Source: an uncultured Ruminococcus sp.
Lineage (GTDB): Bacteria; Bacillota; Clostridia; Oscillospirales; Ruminococcaceae
NCBI GenBank assembly: GCA_946544695.1
Contig: CAMNMO010000059.1
Span: forward strand, 1 to 11,305
DNA length: 11,305 bases
Direction: 5' to 3'
Each line of letters begins with the position of its first letter. Position 1 is the stretch's first letter. Position numbers and translations under genes: made by a program. This document shows, piece by piece, positions 6,202-11,305 of the stretch. The notes under the pieces are model-generated. The model saw only the letters and a list, made by a program, of their open reading frames with translations, made no database searches and was not told the origin of the DNA.

Positions 6202-7074
6202 TCAAAACTGCTGTTTGAGTATCTCAATGAAATCATGCGTGTGTTTTCCCGTGTCGTCAGCCTTCATAAAAGCGCAGTACCGCCTGATGATCGGCTTGCC
6301 GTTCCGCAGTAGGCGCACCGCTTTTGTGGTGGTCTGCACCGCATCACCGCTGCCCTCTATCGGCATGAAGCCCTTTCCCTGAATGACCTGCATCAGCGCA
6401 TCGTCGATATATTCGGTGAAGTATATCTCGCTTGTAAATCCGAGATCGTTCGCATAGAAACTGCGCTCGGTCTCCTGTTGGTCGGGTGATGAAAGCAGTA
6501 TCAGCGGCGTGTTTTTTAGGTCGCTTATCTCCACCTCGTCAAGCTGTGCAATAGGGGAGTTTGCCGAGATCTCAGCATAATACTCCCTGATGTCAAGAAC
6601 GATATTGATATATTCGTCTGAGAATGCCCTGCGCTGATCGTTCAGGACCATGTCAAGTTCGCCGTTTCGCAGGAGTGCATAAAGTGCATCGTGATTGCCG
6701 TGTGTGACTTCCACCGTAACGTCGGGGTACTGTACCGTGAACGCCGAGACCGCAGAATTGAACTCTTTTCCGCTGTAACCCTTCAGCAGACCAACTTTCA
6801 AAAGTTCGCTGTTCTCAGCAGACTGTCTTTGCAGTTCACGAACGATGCTGTCATAATCTGCCACAAGCACAAGACTTTTCTTATAAAAATATTCGCCTGC
6901 GGGTGTCAGCGTGAAGCTGCGCTTTTTACGTTCAAGCAGAGACACACCCAGTTCATCTTCCAGCGCCTTGACCTGTTGTGAAATAGCCGACTGCGAGATG
7001 AAATGTTCCTCTGCGGCGGCGGTAAAGCTGCCAAGCCTGACCACCGACTGAAAATAGCGTATTTGTTTCAGCAT
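6202..7074 (-). CDS. LysR-family transcriptional regulator
   Basis: This 290-residue protein has normal LysR length. Residues 1-60 are the winged helix-turn-helix: L-K-Q-I-R-Y-F-Q-S-V-V, G-S-F-T-A-A-A-E-E-H-F-I-S-Q-S-A-I-S-Q-Q-V-K (16-36), then L-E-D-E-L-G-V-S-L-L-E-R and the wing T-L-T-P-A-G. Residues about 90-290 are the periplasmic-binding-like effector domain, opening with L-L-K-V-G-L-L-K-G-Y. The ATG has a GAGGTGAT site that overlaps the stop codon of the upstream gene, indicating co-translation. Unlike many LysR genes it is not divergent from its target but sits third in the operon. A T-N11-A dyad near -64 of the operon promoter suggests it controls its own operon. The co-inducer is unknown; flavodoxin in the operon hints at a redox or electron-acceptor signal. 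Confidence 0.95.
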   Translation of the reverse strand: MLKQIRYFQSVVRLGSFTAAAEEHFISQSAISQQVKALEDELGVSLLERKKRSFTLTPAGEYFYKKSLVLVADYDSIVRELQRQSAENSELLKVGLLKGYSGKEFNSAVSAFTVQYPDVTVEVTHGNHDALYALLRNGELDMVLNDQRRAFSDEYINIVLDIREYYAEISANSPIAQLDEVEISDLKNTPLILLSSPDQQETERSFYANDLGFTSEIYFTEYIDDALMQVIQGKGFMPIEGSGDAVQTTTKAVRLLRNGKPIIRRYCAFMKADDTGKHTHDFIEILKQQF

Positions 7075-7083
7075 CGTATCACC

Positions 7084-7452
7084 TCAGTAGGTCGAGGCAC
7101 TTGCAAGTGCAAAGCGCCACTCGCCGTTTTTCTTCACAAGCCGGAAACGCAGCTGCAATCTCCAAGTGTGTTTTCCACCGCCGAACACCGCCGCAGTGAC
7201 ACGGCTTTTGCCGACCAGCACAGCAGAATCGCCGTTTATTTCCACCTGCATATCCTCATGTTTGGCGGAATAATAGTTCAGCGTGCCGTCCATGATCGAA
7301 TTTATGTAGACCTCTTTTGGCTGACGCATACCCGTCATGTGGATAAGCATAAAGCTGTCATCATGGACGCTTTCAAGCGCTGCCCTGTCCTTATCGATCA
7401 TAGCATTGTACATTTTATTGTACAGCTCTAGTATCTGTTCCGTATCGGTCAT
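7084..7452 (-). CDS. NTF2/SnoaL-like (DUF4440-type) small protein
   Basis: This 122-residue protein fits the NTF2-like cone fold of the SnoaL/DUF4440 group. A first helix pair (I-L-E-L-Y-N-K-M-Y-N-A-M and D-K-D-R-A-A-L-E-S-V) is followed by D-D-S-F-M-L-I-H-M-T-G and the characteristic E-V-Y-I-N-S-I-M-D-G-T-L-N-Y. Strands A-V-L-V-G-K-S-R-V and W-R-L-Q-L-R-F-R-L-V-K-K-N-G-E-W-R complete the sheet. Such proteins can be small enzymes, ligand-binding or stress proteins, so no reaction is assigned. I chose the ATG at 7452 because it forms an ATGA overlap with the stop of the flavodoxin gene; an in-frame ATG at 7470 would add six residues (M-G-E-E-K-R) and is the alternative. The stop is 9 nt before lysR. 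Confidence 0.85.
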   Translation of the reverse strand: MTDTEQILELYNKMYNAMIDKDRAALESVHDDSFMLIHMTGMRQPKEVYINSIMDGTLNYYSAKHEDMQVEINGDSAVLVGKSRVTAAVFGGGKHTWRLQLRFRLVKKNGEWRFALASASTY

Positions 7453-7964
7453 ACGCTTTTCTTCGCCCATTCTGCCACTTTTTTCTCTGCATTTTCAGAC
7501 TCGGCACCGTGAACGGAAAGACCCGCTTTCACAGTCGCACCCTTGCATATAGCTTTCAGGTCACGCTCGCTGGAACCCATGCCGCTGCCTTCGTTTGTGC
7601 AGAAAGGAATGATGGTCTTGCCCGTGAGGTCATACTTTTCAAGCAGCGTGAACATGCACATAGGCATGGTGCCCCACCAGTTCGGGTAGCCCACGAAAAT
7701 GGTGTCGTAGTCCTCAAAGTTTTCGGGATATGCCTTTATTTCGGGGCGAGCCTTGCTGCGCAGTTCCTGCTTTGCTTCCTCTATGCAGGTCATGTAGCTT
7801 TCGGAATAGGGCTTGACAGTGTCCACCTCAAAAAGATCGCCGCCCACAGCACTTTGAATGAACTCAGCCACCCTCTCGGTGTTGCCCTTAGAAATTGTCT
7901 TTAAGCCGCCATTCCAGTAATTTTCGCCCTTGCGTGAATAGTAAACGATAAGTATATTTGCCAT
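7449..7964 (-). CDS. Flavodoxin (flavodoxin_4-like)
   Basis: This 171-residue protein is a flavodoxin-type FMN-binding electron carrier. It opens with A-N-I-L-I-V-Y-Y-S-R; the phosphate-binding loop is completed only at K-G-N-T-E (27-31), after an insertion of about 15 residues (N-Y-W-N-G-G-L), a variation I recall from some Firmicutes flavodoxins. The FMN-stacking loop is F-V-G-Y-P-N-W-W-G-T-M-P (90-101), and a third contact loop lies at F-C-T-N-E-G-S-G-M-G-S (121-131). It is the first gene of its operon, with GGAGG (7973-7977) 8 nt upstream of the ATG and a strong promoter further up. It ends with a 4-nt overlap into the NTF2-like gene. It may carry electrons or act in stress-related reduction; the partner is not in the window. 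Confidence 0.93.
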   Translation of the reverse strand: MANILIVYYSRKGENYWNGGLKTISKGNTERVAEFIQSAVGGDLFEVDTVKPYSESYMTCIEEAKQELRSKARPEIKAYPENFEDYDTIFVGYPNWWGTMPMCMFTLLEKYDLTGKTIIPFCTNEGSGMGSSERDLKAICKGATVKAGLSVHGAESENAEKKVAEWAKKSV

Positions 7965-7997
7965 AGTTATTACCTCCGTGTTTTATTTGATGTCTAT

Positions 7998-8026
7998 ATT
8001 ATATCACGGAATATCGGATAAATCAA
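7998..8026 (-). promoter_or_regulatory. Sigma-A-type promoter of the flavodoxin-LysR operon
   Basis: Read on the - strand, TTGATT (8026-8021) and TATAAT (8003-7998) are separated by 17 bp. The predicted transcription start is about 7991, giving a short leader of about 27 nt before the flavodoxin ATG. Confidence 0.8.
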
Positions 8027-8047
8027 TCTCGAATTCGGACATTACTA

Positions 8048-8062
8048 ATAAGTTTTACTTAT
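8048..8062. promoter_or_regulatory. Candidate LysR box (T-N11-A dyad)
   Basis: The dyad ATAAGT-TTT-ACTTAT contains T8049-N11-A8061 and is centred near 8055, about -64 from the predicted start of the flavodoxin operon. That is the usual place of a LysR recognition site. A second small palindrome, CGAATTCG (8030-8037), lies between it and the -35 box. Binding by the operon's LysR protein is inferred. Confidence 0.5.
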
Positions 8063-8082
8063 CTATAAACCGCAAGGCGAGT

Positions 8083-8110
8083 CAACAGTAGGTCACAGAC
8101 GCTGCTGTTG
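8083..8110. other. Unassigned hairpin in intergenic DNA
   Basis: The gene-free stretch 7965-8294 holds the flavodoxin promoter and LysR box, this hairpin, a terminator and a short repeat. The hairpin pairs CAACAGTAG (8083-8091) with CTGCTGTTG (8102-8110), with one G-T wobble and a 10-nt loop. It has no T-tract on either side, so it is not an obvious terminator. It lies upstream of the flavodoxin operon and beyond the rpsI terminator. No ORF with a well-spaced ribosome site was found around it. Confidence 0.4.
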
Positions 8111-8173
8111 CACAAATAAGCCGTGATGGAGGAGAATGAGTCGGAAACTTGTTATTAATTAATTGTCCTGAAC

Positions 8174-8205
8174 GAAAAAATCCGCCCCGACGAATCGGGA
8201 CGGAT
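8174..8205 (-). terminator. Intrinsic terminator of the rplM-rpsI operon
   Basis: On the - strand an 11-bp stem (ATCCGTCCCGA with TCGGGGCGGAT, one G-U pair) closes a TTCG tetraloop and is followed directly by six T residues (the stem's final T at 8180 plus 8179-8175), then CG. It lies about 90 nt after the rpsI stop codon. Confidence 0.92.
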
Positions 8206-8220
8206 AATTCTCTTGATAAA

Positions 8221-8270
8221 GACCAGACAAGTACCAAAAAACATTTGTAAGGTCTGAAAAGTACCGAAAA
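8221..8270. repeat. Imperfect 20-bp direct repeat, 30-bp period
   Basis: Copies at 8221-8240 and 8251-8270 match at 15 of 20 positions and share the core AAGTACC followed by an A-run. They lie in the 3' untranslated region of rpsI. The first also forms AGACC/GGTCT complementarity with the start of the second. No function is assigned. Confidence 0.4.
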
Positions 8271-8294
8271 TACGGCGGGTTGAGATAGATGTGA

Positions 8295-8696
8295 TTATCT
8301 CTTCGAGAACTGAGGAGCACGACGTGCAGCCTTCAGACCGTACTTCTTTCTTTCCTTCATTCTGGGGTCACGAGTGAGGAAGCCTTCCTTCTTGAGGAGA
8401 GGTCTGAACTCATCGCTAGCCTGAAGCAGAGCTCTGGAAAGACCGTGTCTGATTGCGCCTGCCTGACCTGTAACACCGCCGCCTGTAACAGTGCAAACGA
8501 TGTCGTACTTGTCAACAGTATCAGTAACAGCAAAAGGCTGACGAACGATCAGCTTGAGAGTCTCAAGACCGAAATAATCGTCGATATCTCTGCCGTTGAT
8601 AGTAACCTTACCTGTACCCTCGTAAACACGAACGCGGGCAACAGAGTGCTTTCTTCTGCCTGTGCCATAGAAATATGGCTGCTTGGATTCGTACAT
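8295..8696 (-). CDS. rpsI: Small ribosomal subunit protein uS9 (S9)
   Basis: This 133-residue protein is complete S9. It opens its conserved core with Y-G-T-G-R-R-K-H-S-V-A-R-V-R, continues with G-K-V-T-I-N-G-R-D and G-G-G-V-T-G-Q-A-G-A-I-R-H-G-L-S-R-A-L, and ends D-P-R-M-K-E-R-K-K-Y-G-L-K-A-A-R-R-A-P-Q and F-S-K-R. The basic C-terminal tail ending K-R reaches toward the P-site tRNA in the 30S subunit. AAGGAG (8710-8705) sits between the rplM stop and the ATG, with only 16 nt between the genes. This is the standard rplM-rpsI order. The stop codon lies within a small hairpin (GAGATA/TATCTC, 8282-8301). Confidence 0.99.
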   Translation of the reverse strand: MYESKQPYFYGTGRRKHSVARVRVYEGTGKVTINGRDIDDYFGLETLKLIVRQPFAVTDTVDKYDIVCTVTGGGVTGQAGAIRHGLSRALLQASDEFRPLLKKEGFLTRDPRMKERKKYGLKAARRAPQFSKR

Positions 8697-8712
8697 TCTG
8701 ATTGCTCCTTTC

Positions 8713-9141
8713 TTACAGCTCGTACTTTACGGGCTTCTGGGCAGCATTGTTGTGCTCAGCACCCTTGTAAACTCTGAGTCTCTTTGCAGCAGCTCTGCCA
8801 AGAGTGTTGTTGGGCAGCATGCCCTCAACAGCTATTGTCATAGCTCTGTCAGACTGTTCAGCCATCAGCTTGTCATAGCCGATCTCTTTCAGACCGCCTA
8901 TCCAGCCTGTGTGGTGATAGAACTTCTTCTGCACCAGCTTCTTGCCGGTGAGAACAGCCTTGTCGCTGTTGATGATGATAACGTGATCGCCGCAGTCAGC
9001 ATGAGGTGCATAAGTGGGCTTATGCTTGCCACGCAGGATCGTAGCTGCCTTAGCGGCAACTCTACCGAGGGACTGACCCTCAGCGTCGATGATATACCAC
9101 TTGCGGTCGATGTCCGCAGCCTTAGGCATATAAGTAGACAT
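8713..9141 (-). CDS. rplM: Large ribosomal subunit protein uL13 (L13)
   Basis: This 142-residue protein is complete L13: R-K-W-Y-I-I-D-A-E-G-Q-S-L-G-R, then H-A-D-C-G-D-H-V-I-I-I-N, V-L-T-G-K-K, Y-H-H-T-G-W-I-G-G-L, and M-L-P-N-N-T-L-G-R near the C-terminus. It binds 23S rRNA early in 50S assembly. An open frame continues upstream to 9291, but the start at 9141 is correct: GGAGG (9153-9149) is 7 nt upstream, the protein then has standard length, and the longer frame would run through the promoter and leader. It is the first gene of the rplM-rpsI operon and in Firmicutes is likely autoregulated through the leader. Confidence 0.99.
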   Translation of the reverse strand: MSTYMPKAADIDRKWYIIDAEGQSLGRVAAKAATILRGKHKPTYAPHADCGDHVIIINSDKAVLTGKKLVQKKFYHHTGWIGGLKEIGYDKLMAEQSDRAMTIAVEGMLPNNTLGRAAAKRLRVYKGAEHNNAAQKPVKYEL

Positions 9142-9249
9142 ATCTTTTCCTCCTTGAATGATTCTTTTAATACGGGTGATACCCGAACTAACTGCCCTTG
9201 TGGTCACGCTGCACACACCGCATAGCACGACCTCTCGGGACTCGCAACG
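9142..9249 (-). ncRNA. Candidate L13 leader (rplM 5' UTR)
   Basis: The predicted transcript starts near 9249, giving a leader of about 108 nt. Its first bases CGTTGC (9249-9244) can pair with GCAGCG (9212-9207) to close a domain. A second hairpin, CGGGT-ATC-ACCCG (9185-9173), stands about 20 nt before the ribosome site. Low-GC Gram-positive rplM mRNAs often carry an L13 leader bound by L13 for feedback control. This is placed by context and pairing; I cannot confirm the family consensus. Confidence 0.5.
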
Positions 9250-9255
9250 TATGCT

Positions 9256-9310
9256 ATTATACAACATTATCCCGTCAATGTCAATAGGCATTGTGCCGAA
9301 TTTTTAATTT
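9256..9310 (-). promoter_or_regulatory. Consensus promoter of rplM-rpsI with UP-like A/T element
   Basis: On the - strand, TTGACA (9284-9279) and TATAAT (9261-9256) are both perfect and separated by 17 bp. An A/T-rich block, AAATTAAAAATT (9310-9299), lies just upstream, as in UP elements of strong ribosomal promoters. Farther upstream the - strand stays purine-rich to about 9390. Confidence 0.93.
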
Positions 9311-9596
9311 ATATCCCTCGTTCTCTTGATTTCTCTTTAAATCTCTGCGTTTTTCTCAATTTCTCGTTTGCTGTTTCATTTTCTGTTCACAAGCGTAAAT
9401 GCACAGTTTTTCGGGAAAAACAGGTCTTTTATATGGCAAAAAGTCCTGTGTGCGCAGGGCTTTATTTCAGAATAATAGCGCTTAACCAAGCGCTTGGAAA
9501 GGGAATGGGAATTAGCAACAGATAAAAAGGGCTTTGATTTGTCTTGATAAGAAAAAATATATAATACTCGTGATCGTTTTCGGTTAATAACAAATT
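9311..9596. other. Gene-free intergenic stretch with palindromes
   Basis: No convincing gene is seen. The stretch holds a + strand pyrimidine-rich run (about 9312-9390), a hairpin terminator (9440-9463), and an overlapping pair of palindromes at 9477-9497. There, AGCGCTT-AACC-AAGCGCT can form a hairpin and CCAAGCGCTTGG (9486-9497) is a perfect 12-bp palindrome that could be an operator. An A/T-rich TATAAT (9560-9565, + strand) lacks a well-spaced -35 box and is not called a promoter. Confidence 0.5.
9435..9468. terminator. Hairpin terminator, best on the - strand
   Basis: AAGTCCTG (9441-9448) pairs with CAGGGCTT (9455-9462) with one G-T wobble and a TGTGCG loop. On the - strand the stem runs into TTTTT then GCC; on the + strand it is followed by TTTATTT. 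It could stop read-through from the GTPase unit before the rplM promoter, and anything transcribed rightward. Confidence 0.6.
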
Positions 9597-9651
9597 ATGG
9601 CTGGATCTTTCAACTATATCCCGCCATTGTTTGATGAGCCTGAACAGGAGA

Positions 9652-9681
9652 TAAAACAAGAGGTCGGGAAACCCGACCTCT
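9652..9681 (-). terminator. Intrinsic terminator of the GTPase unit
   Basis: A perfect 10-bp stem (AGAGGTCGGG with CCCGACCTCT, 9659-9681) with a 3-nt loop is followed on the - strand by TGTTTTATC. It lies about 145 nt after the GTPase stop codon and starts at the stop codon of a possible 36-aa ORF. Confidence 0.75.
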
Positions 9682-9791
9682 CATAAGCATAGTATAATAG
9701 TGTGCAAGCATCTCAAAGTATGCGAATTTTCGGGACACAGGCTGCTTACTGCGCCCTTGTTTTTGCAGCCCTGCGGCTGCTGCGGATACAT
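9681..9791 (-). CDS. Possible 36-aa small ORF after the GTPase
   Basis: The ATG at 9791 has GAGGTG (9805-9800), a six-base match to the anti-Shine-Dalgarno, at 8-nt spacing. It lies 35 nt after the GTPase stop. The frame encodes M-Y-P-Q-Q-P-Q-G-C then 27 more residues including three further cysteines, and its TGA touches the terminator hairpin. The peptide is not recognised and has no membrane segment of normal length. The placement between stop codon and terminator, with a good ribosome site, is the only support. It could equally be chance in an untranslated tail. Confidence 0.3.
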   Translation of the reverse strand: MYPQQPQGCKNKGAVSSLCPENSHTLRCLHTIILCL

Positions 9792-9826
9792 ATTGCAAAC
9801 ACCTCTTTTCTATAATAGTATACGGT

Positions 9827-10990
9827 TCAGCGAAGGTCGGGCAGTGCGGCGTGGGTCAGCTTGTCCTTGAAAACTTCTTTCATGCATTCGATGAACTGCT
9901 GCTCGCTCATCTCTTCTTTTTTAAGCTCGCCCTTTGCCAGCATAAGCATGACAGCTATGTAGGCTTCCCCTAAAGCCACAGTGAACGCCGCTGCCGTTGC
10001 ACCGTTTATCAAGCCGCCGACTATCGTGCCCGCCCCGGGGACGAGCTTGATAAGATTGCTTACTGCGAACCTTCCGCCGACCGTTGCGCCGCTGCACCCC
10101 ACAATAGCGGAGACCACTGCTGCCAGCATGGCTTTGTCCATATCTATGCCGAAGATAGTGGTTATTTTAGCCAGCATTGAGATTTCAGTGGTTATCAGTA
10201 CGGGTGCGTCGGCGATGGGGAAAGGGACAAAGCCTGCGGCGAAATTGGTTCCCGCAAAGCCTGCCAGCCACTTGCGTGCACGCTTTCCCTTCAGGTCAAG
10301 GTCAACGTTCTGGGCATTTATGAGTGCGCTGCGAGCACTCTCGGGCACGACCTGCAGTGTCATACCCACCAGTTCAGCCAGCCCGAAAGGTGCCACCGTT
10401 TTTATCTCGTCCCCGATGTCCACCTCGTAAGGCTGTGCCAGAACGGGCACAACGCCCCTGACGTTGATGTTCATGTTTTCGATACGGCTTTTGAGAGCCA
10501 TACCGTTTTTCCTGCTCAGCGTCTTGGTCAGGACGATGATGACAGGTACCTCATGCTTGCTTTGTGTGGCAAGCTCGTTTATCCACTTTATCTCCTCCTC
10601 CTCGATACGGTCGGAGGTAGTGCTTATACAGTACCATATTGCGTGGATAAATTTGTCGGGGTCTTTGGTTTTCAGCTGCCAGTCTATCAGCTCGAATATA
10701 TCGTCTCTGACAGCTTCCTGTGCGGTGTTGCCCAGTTCAAGCCCCCTTGTATCGAAGATGCGCAGCGGAACGCCCTGTTTCTCGATCATTCTGGTGCGCT
10801 GTGTGACGGGTCTGCCAACGCCTGTGACTGCGATGTTCTCACGAAAGACAGCATTGAGCAGGGTGCTTTTGCCCACGCCTGTCTTGCCTGTCACGATAAT
10901 GTTGAAATGCCCCATCTTAGCTTGTTCCTCGGCTATCCTCGAACGGATATCCTGCGCATATTTCCAGATATCGTCCATAGCAACGTTCAT
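9827..10990 (-). CDS. Era/YihA-like GTPase with DUF697-like C-terminus
   Basis: This 387-residue protein has an N-terminal P-loop GTPase domain and a hydrophobic C-terminal region. G1 is G35-K-T-G-V-G-K-S42-T, a probable G2 threonine lies in V-T-Q-R-T-R (62-67), and G3 is D80-T-R-G83. G4 is V-L-T-K-T-L (153-158), where the usual T/N-K-x-D aspartate is replaced by leucine, so guanine specificity may be altered. Residues about 240-350 (F-P-I-A-D-A-P-V-L-I, then glycine- and alanine-rich helices with K-L-V-P-G-A-G-T) resemble the DUF697/YcjF-type membrane-associating domain. The start at 10990 is chosen because AAAGGAG lies 9 nt upstream; the in-frame ATG at 10999 directly abuts that site. A promoter is immediately upstream. 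The role is unknown; similar proteins are described only as GTPases of unassigned function. Confidence 0.88.
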   Translation of the reverse strand: MNVAMDDIWKYAQDIRSRIAEEQAKMGHFNIIVTGKTGVGKSTLLNAVFRENIAVTGVGRPVTQRTRMIEKQGVPLRIFDTRGLELGNTAQEAVRDDIFELIDWQLKTKDPDKFIHAIWYCISTTSDRIEEEEIKWINELATQSKHEVPVIIVLTKTLSRKNGMALKSRIENMNINVRGVVPVLAQPYEVDIGDEIKTVAPFGLAELVGMTLQVVPESARSALINAQNVDLDLKGKRARKWLAGFAGTNFAAGFVPFPIADAPVLITTEISMLAKITTIFGIDMDKAMLAAVVSAIVGCSGATVGGRFAVSNLIKLVPGAGTIVGGLINGATAAAFTVALGEAYIAVMLMLAKGELKKEEMSEQQFIECMKEVFKDKLTHAALPDLR

Positions 10991-11013
10991 GCCCCTCATC
11001 TCCTTTCAACGAC

Positions 11014-11042
11014 AGTATAACACGCTTTTCCCCTGATTTCAA
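11014..11042 (-). promoter_or_regulatory. Promoter of the GTPase gene
   Basis: On the - strand, TTGAAA (11042-11037) and TATACT (11019-11014) are separated by 17 bp. The predicted start near 11007 leaves a very short leader of about 17 nt containing the AAAGGAG site, which supports the ATG at 10990. Confidence 0.78.
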
Positions 11043-11305
11043 GGGGATTCGCTGTTTTTTAACCCCGTCGTATCCAAACTGAAAAGCATTGTTTTCGTTT
11101 CGCAAGATTTCTATTATCTGTTTATCACATTCTTTCACAATTTCATGATATACCTTTATTTTACAGATAAAAGCACGCATGACCTGAGGCTGAACGGATA
11201 TACATATAATATATTATGGTTATCCCGCTGAAACATCATACTAAACAGCCTTTCGGCGGGAATTAACAGTAGTTGGCGGTATTCTTTTCCCCCGCCTACG
11301 GCGGG
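11043..11305. other. Right-edge intergenic DNA with GC-rich hairpins
   Basis: No convincing gene is seen. A - strand frame from 11180 overlaps the GTPase promoter and is not accepted. An A/T palindrome, ATAATATATTAT, lies at 11206-11217. CCCGCTGAAA (11224-11233) pairs with TTTCGGCGGG (11251-11260) across a 17-nt loop. CCCGCC-TAC-GGCGGG (11291-11305) forms a second hairpin at the window edge. The GGCGGG of the first can instead pair with the CCCGCC of the second. Neither has a T-tract inside the window on the strand where it would be needed. Confidence 0.5.

Noticed and set aside
8124..8158. Tiny ORFs after GGAGGAG in the flavodoxin-rpsI intergenic region
   Set aside because: The ribosome-like sequence is one base from the ATG at 8136 and the frames end after about 8-11 codons.
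9142..9291. 50-residue N-terminal extension of rplM in the same frame
   Set aside because: It would run across the perfect promoter and leader; the start at 9141 has GGAGG at 7-nt spacing and gives the normal L13 length.
9534..9565. Possible + strand promoter TTGATT...TATAAT
   Set aside because: The spacing is 20 bp, outside the normal range, and no credible gene follows on that strand.
9765..9780. GCAGCC/GGCTGC hairpin as a terminator
   Set aside because: No T-tract follows it on either strand; it lies inside the possible 36-aa ORF.
9462..9798. Two - strand frames (9462-9659 and 9610-9798) in the GTPase 3' region
   Set aside because: Both begin at TTG, one inside and one reading through the 10-bp terminator hairpin, and neither has a well-spaced ribosome site.
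10917..11180. 87-codon - strand frame upstream of and overlapping the GTPase start
   Set aside because: It contains the whole GTPase promoter (TTGAAA-17-TATACT) and runs into the GTPase coding region in another frame, has no good ribosome site, and has no family I recognise. A decayed gene is possible but not supported.

Overview
The window looks like chromosomal DNA of a Gram-positive clostridial bacterium, most likely a Ruminococcus-type member of the Oscillospirales. This is inference from AGGAGG-type Shine-Dalgarno sites, a Firmicutes-type (T7SSb) secretion locus, an rplM-rpsI operon with a structured leader, and protein style; no 16S or other taxonomic marker is present. No tRNA, rRNA, CRISPR array, insertion sequence or origin was seen.

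Left part, 1-5511, all + strand: the 3' end of a type VII secretion (T7SSb/ESX) locus. In order it holds the C-terminal end of the EssC motor ATPase (cut by the window edge), an EsaB/YukD ubiquitin-like protein, a first pair of WXG100 proteins, an intrinsic-terminator hairpin, an unrecognised 221-aa protein, a 562-aa putative secreted lipase, a 77-aa helical protein, a second pair of WXG100 proteins, and a DUF6382-like/FHA protein. Genes overlap or lie within about 25 nt, except at the internal terminator. The lipase has its alpha/beta-hydrolase domain at the N-terminus and an ESX/LXG-like helical domain at the C-terminus. That is the reverse of the usual LXG effector layout and resembles what I recall of S. 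aureus TslA. The flanking small helical proteins are natural candidates for its targeting partners, and the upstream 221-aa protein for its immunity factor or chaperone. This cassette is the most interesting part of the window.

A bidirectional terminator (5543-5570) ends the secretion locus. Everything to its right is on the - strand.

7964-5590 is a four-gene operon: a flavodoxin, an NTF2/SnoaL-like protein, a LysR regulator and a maltose/galactoside-type O-acetyltransferase. A strong promoter (TTGATT-17-TATAAT) precedes it, with a T-N11-A dyad near -64, as expected for autoregulation by the operon's own LysR protein.

9284-8180 is the rplM-rpsI ribosomal operon (L13, S9). It has a perfect consensus promoter (TTGACA-17-TATAAT), a roughly 108-nt leader resembling an L13 autoregulatory leader, and a strong terminator with a UUCG loop.

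11042-9659 is a transcription unit for a 387-aa GTPase with a C-terminal DUF697-like hydrophobic region, driven by TTGAAA-17-TATACT. It is possibly followed by a 36-aa ORF that ends exactly at a 10-bp perfect terminator hairpin. The right edge (11043-11305) holds no convincing gene but contains overlapping GC-rich hairpins that could form an attenuator-like alternative fold.
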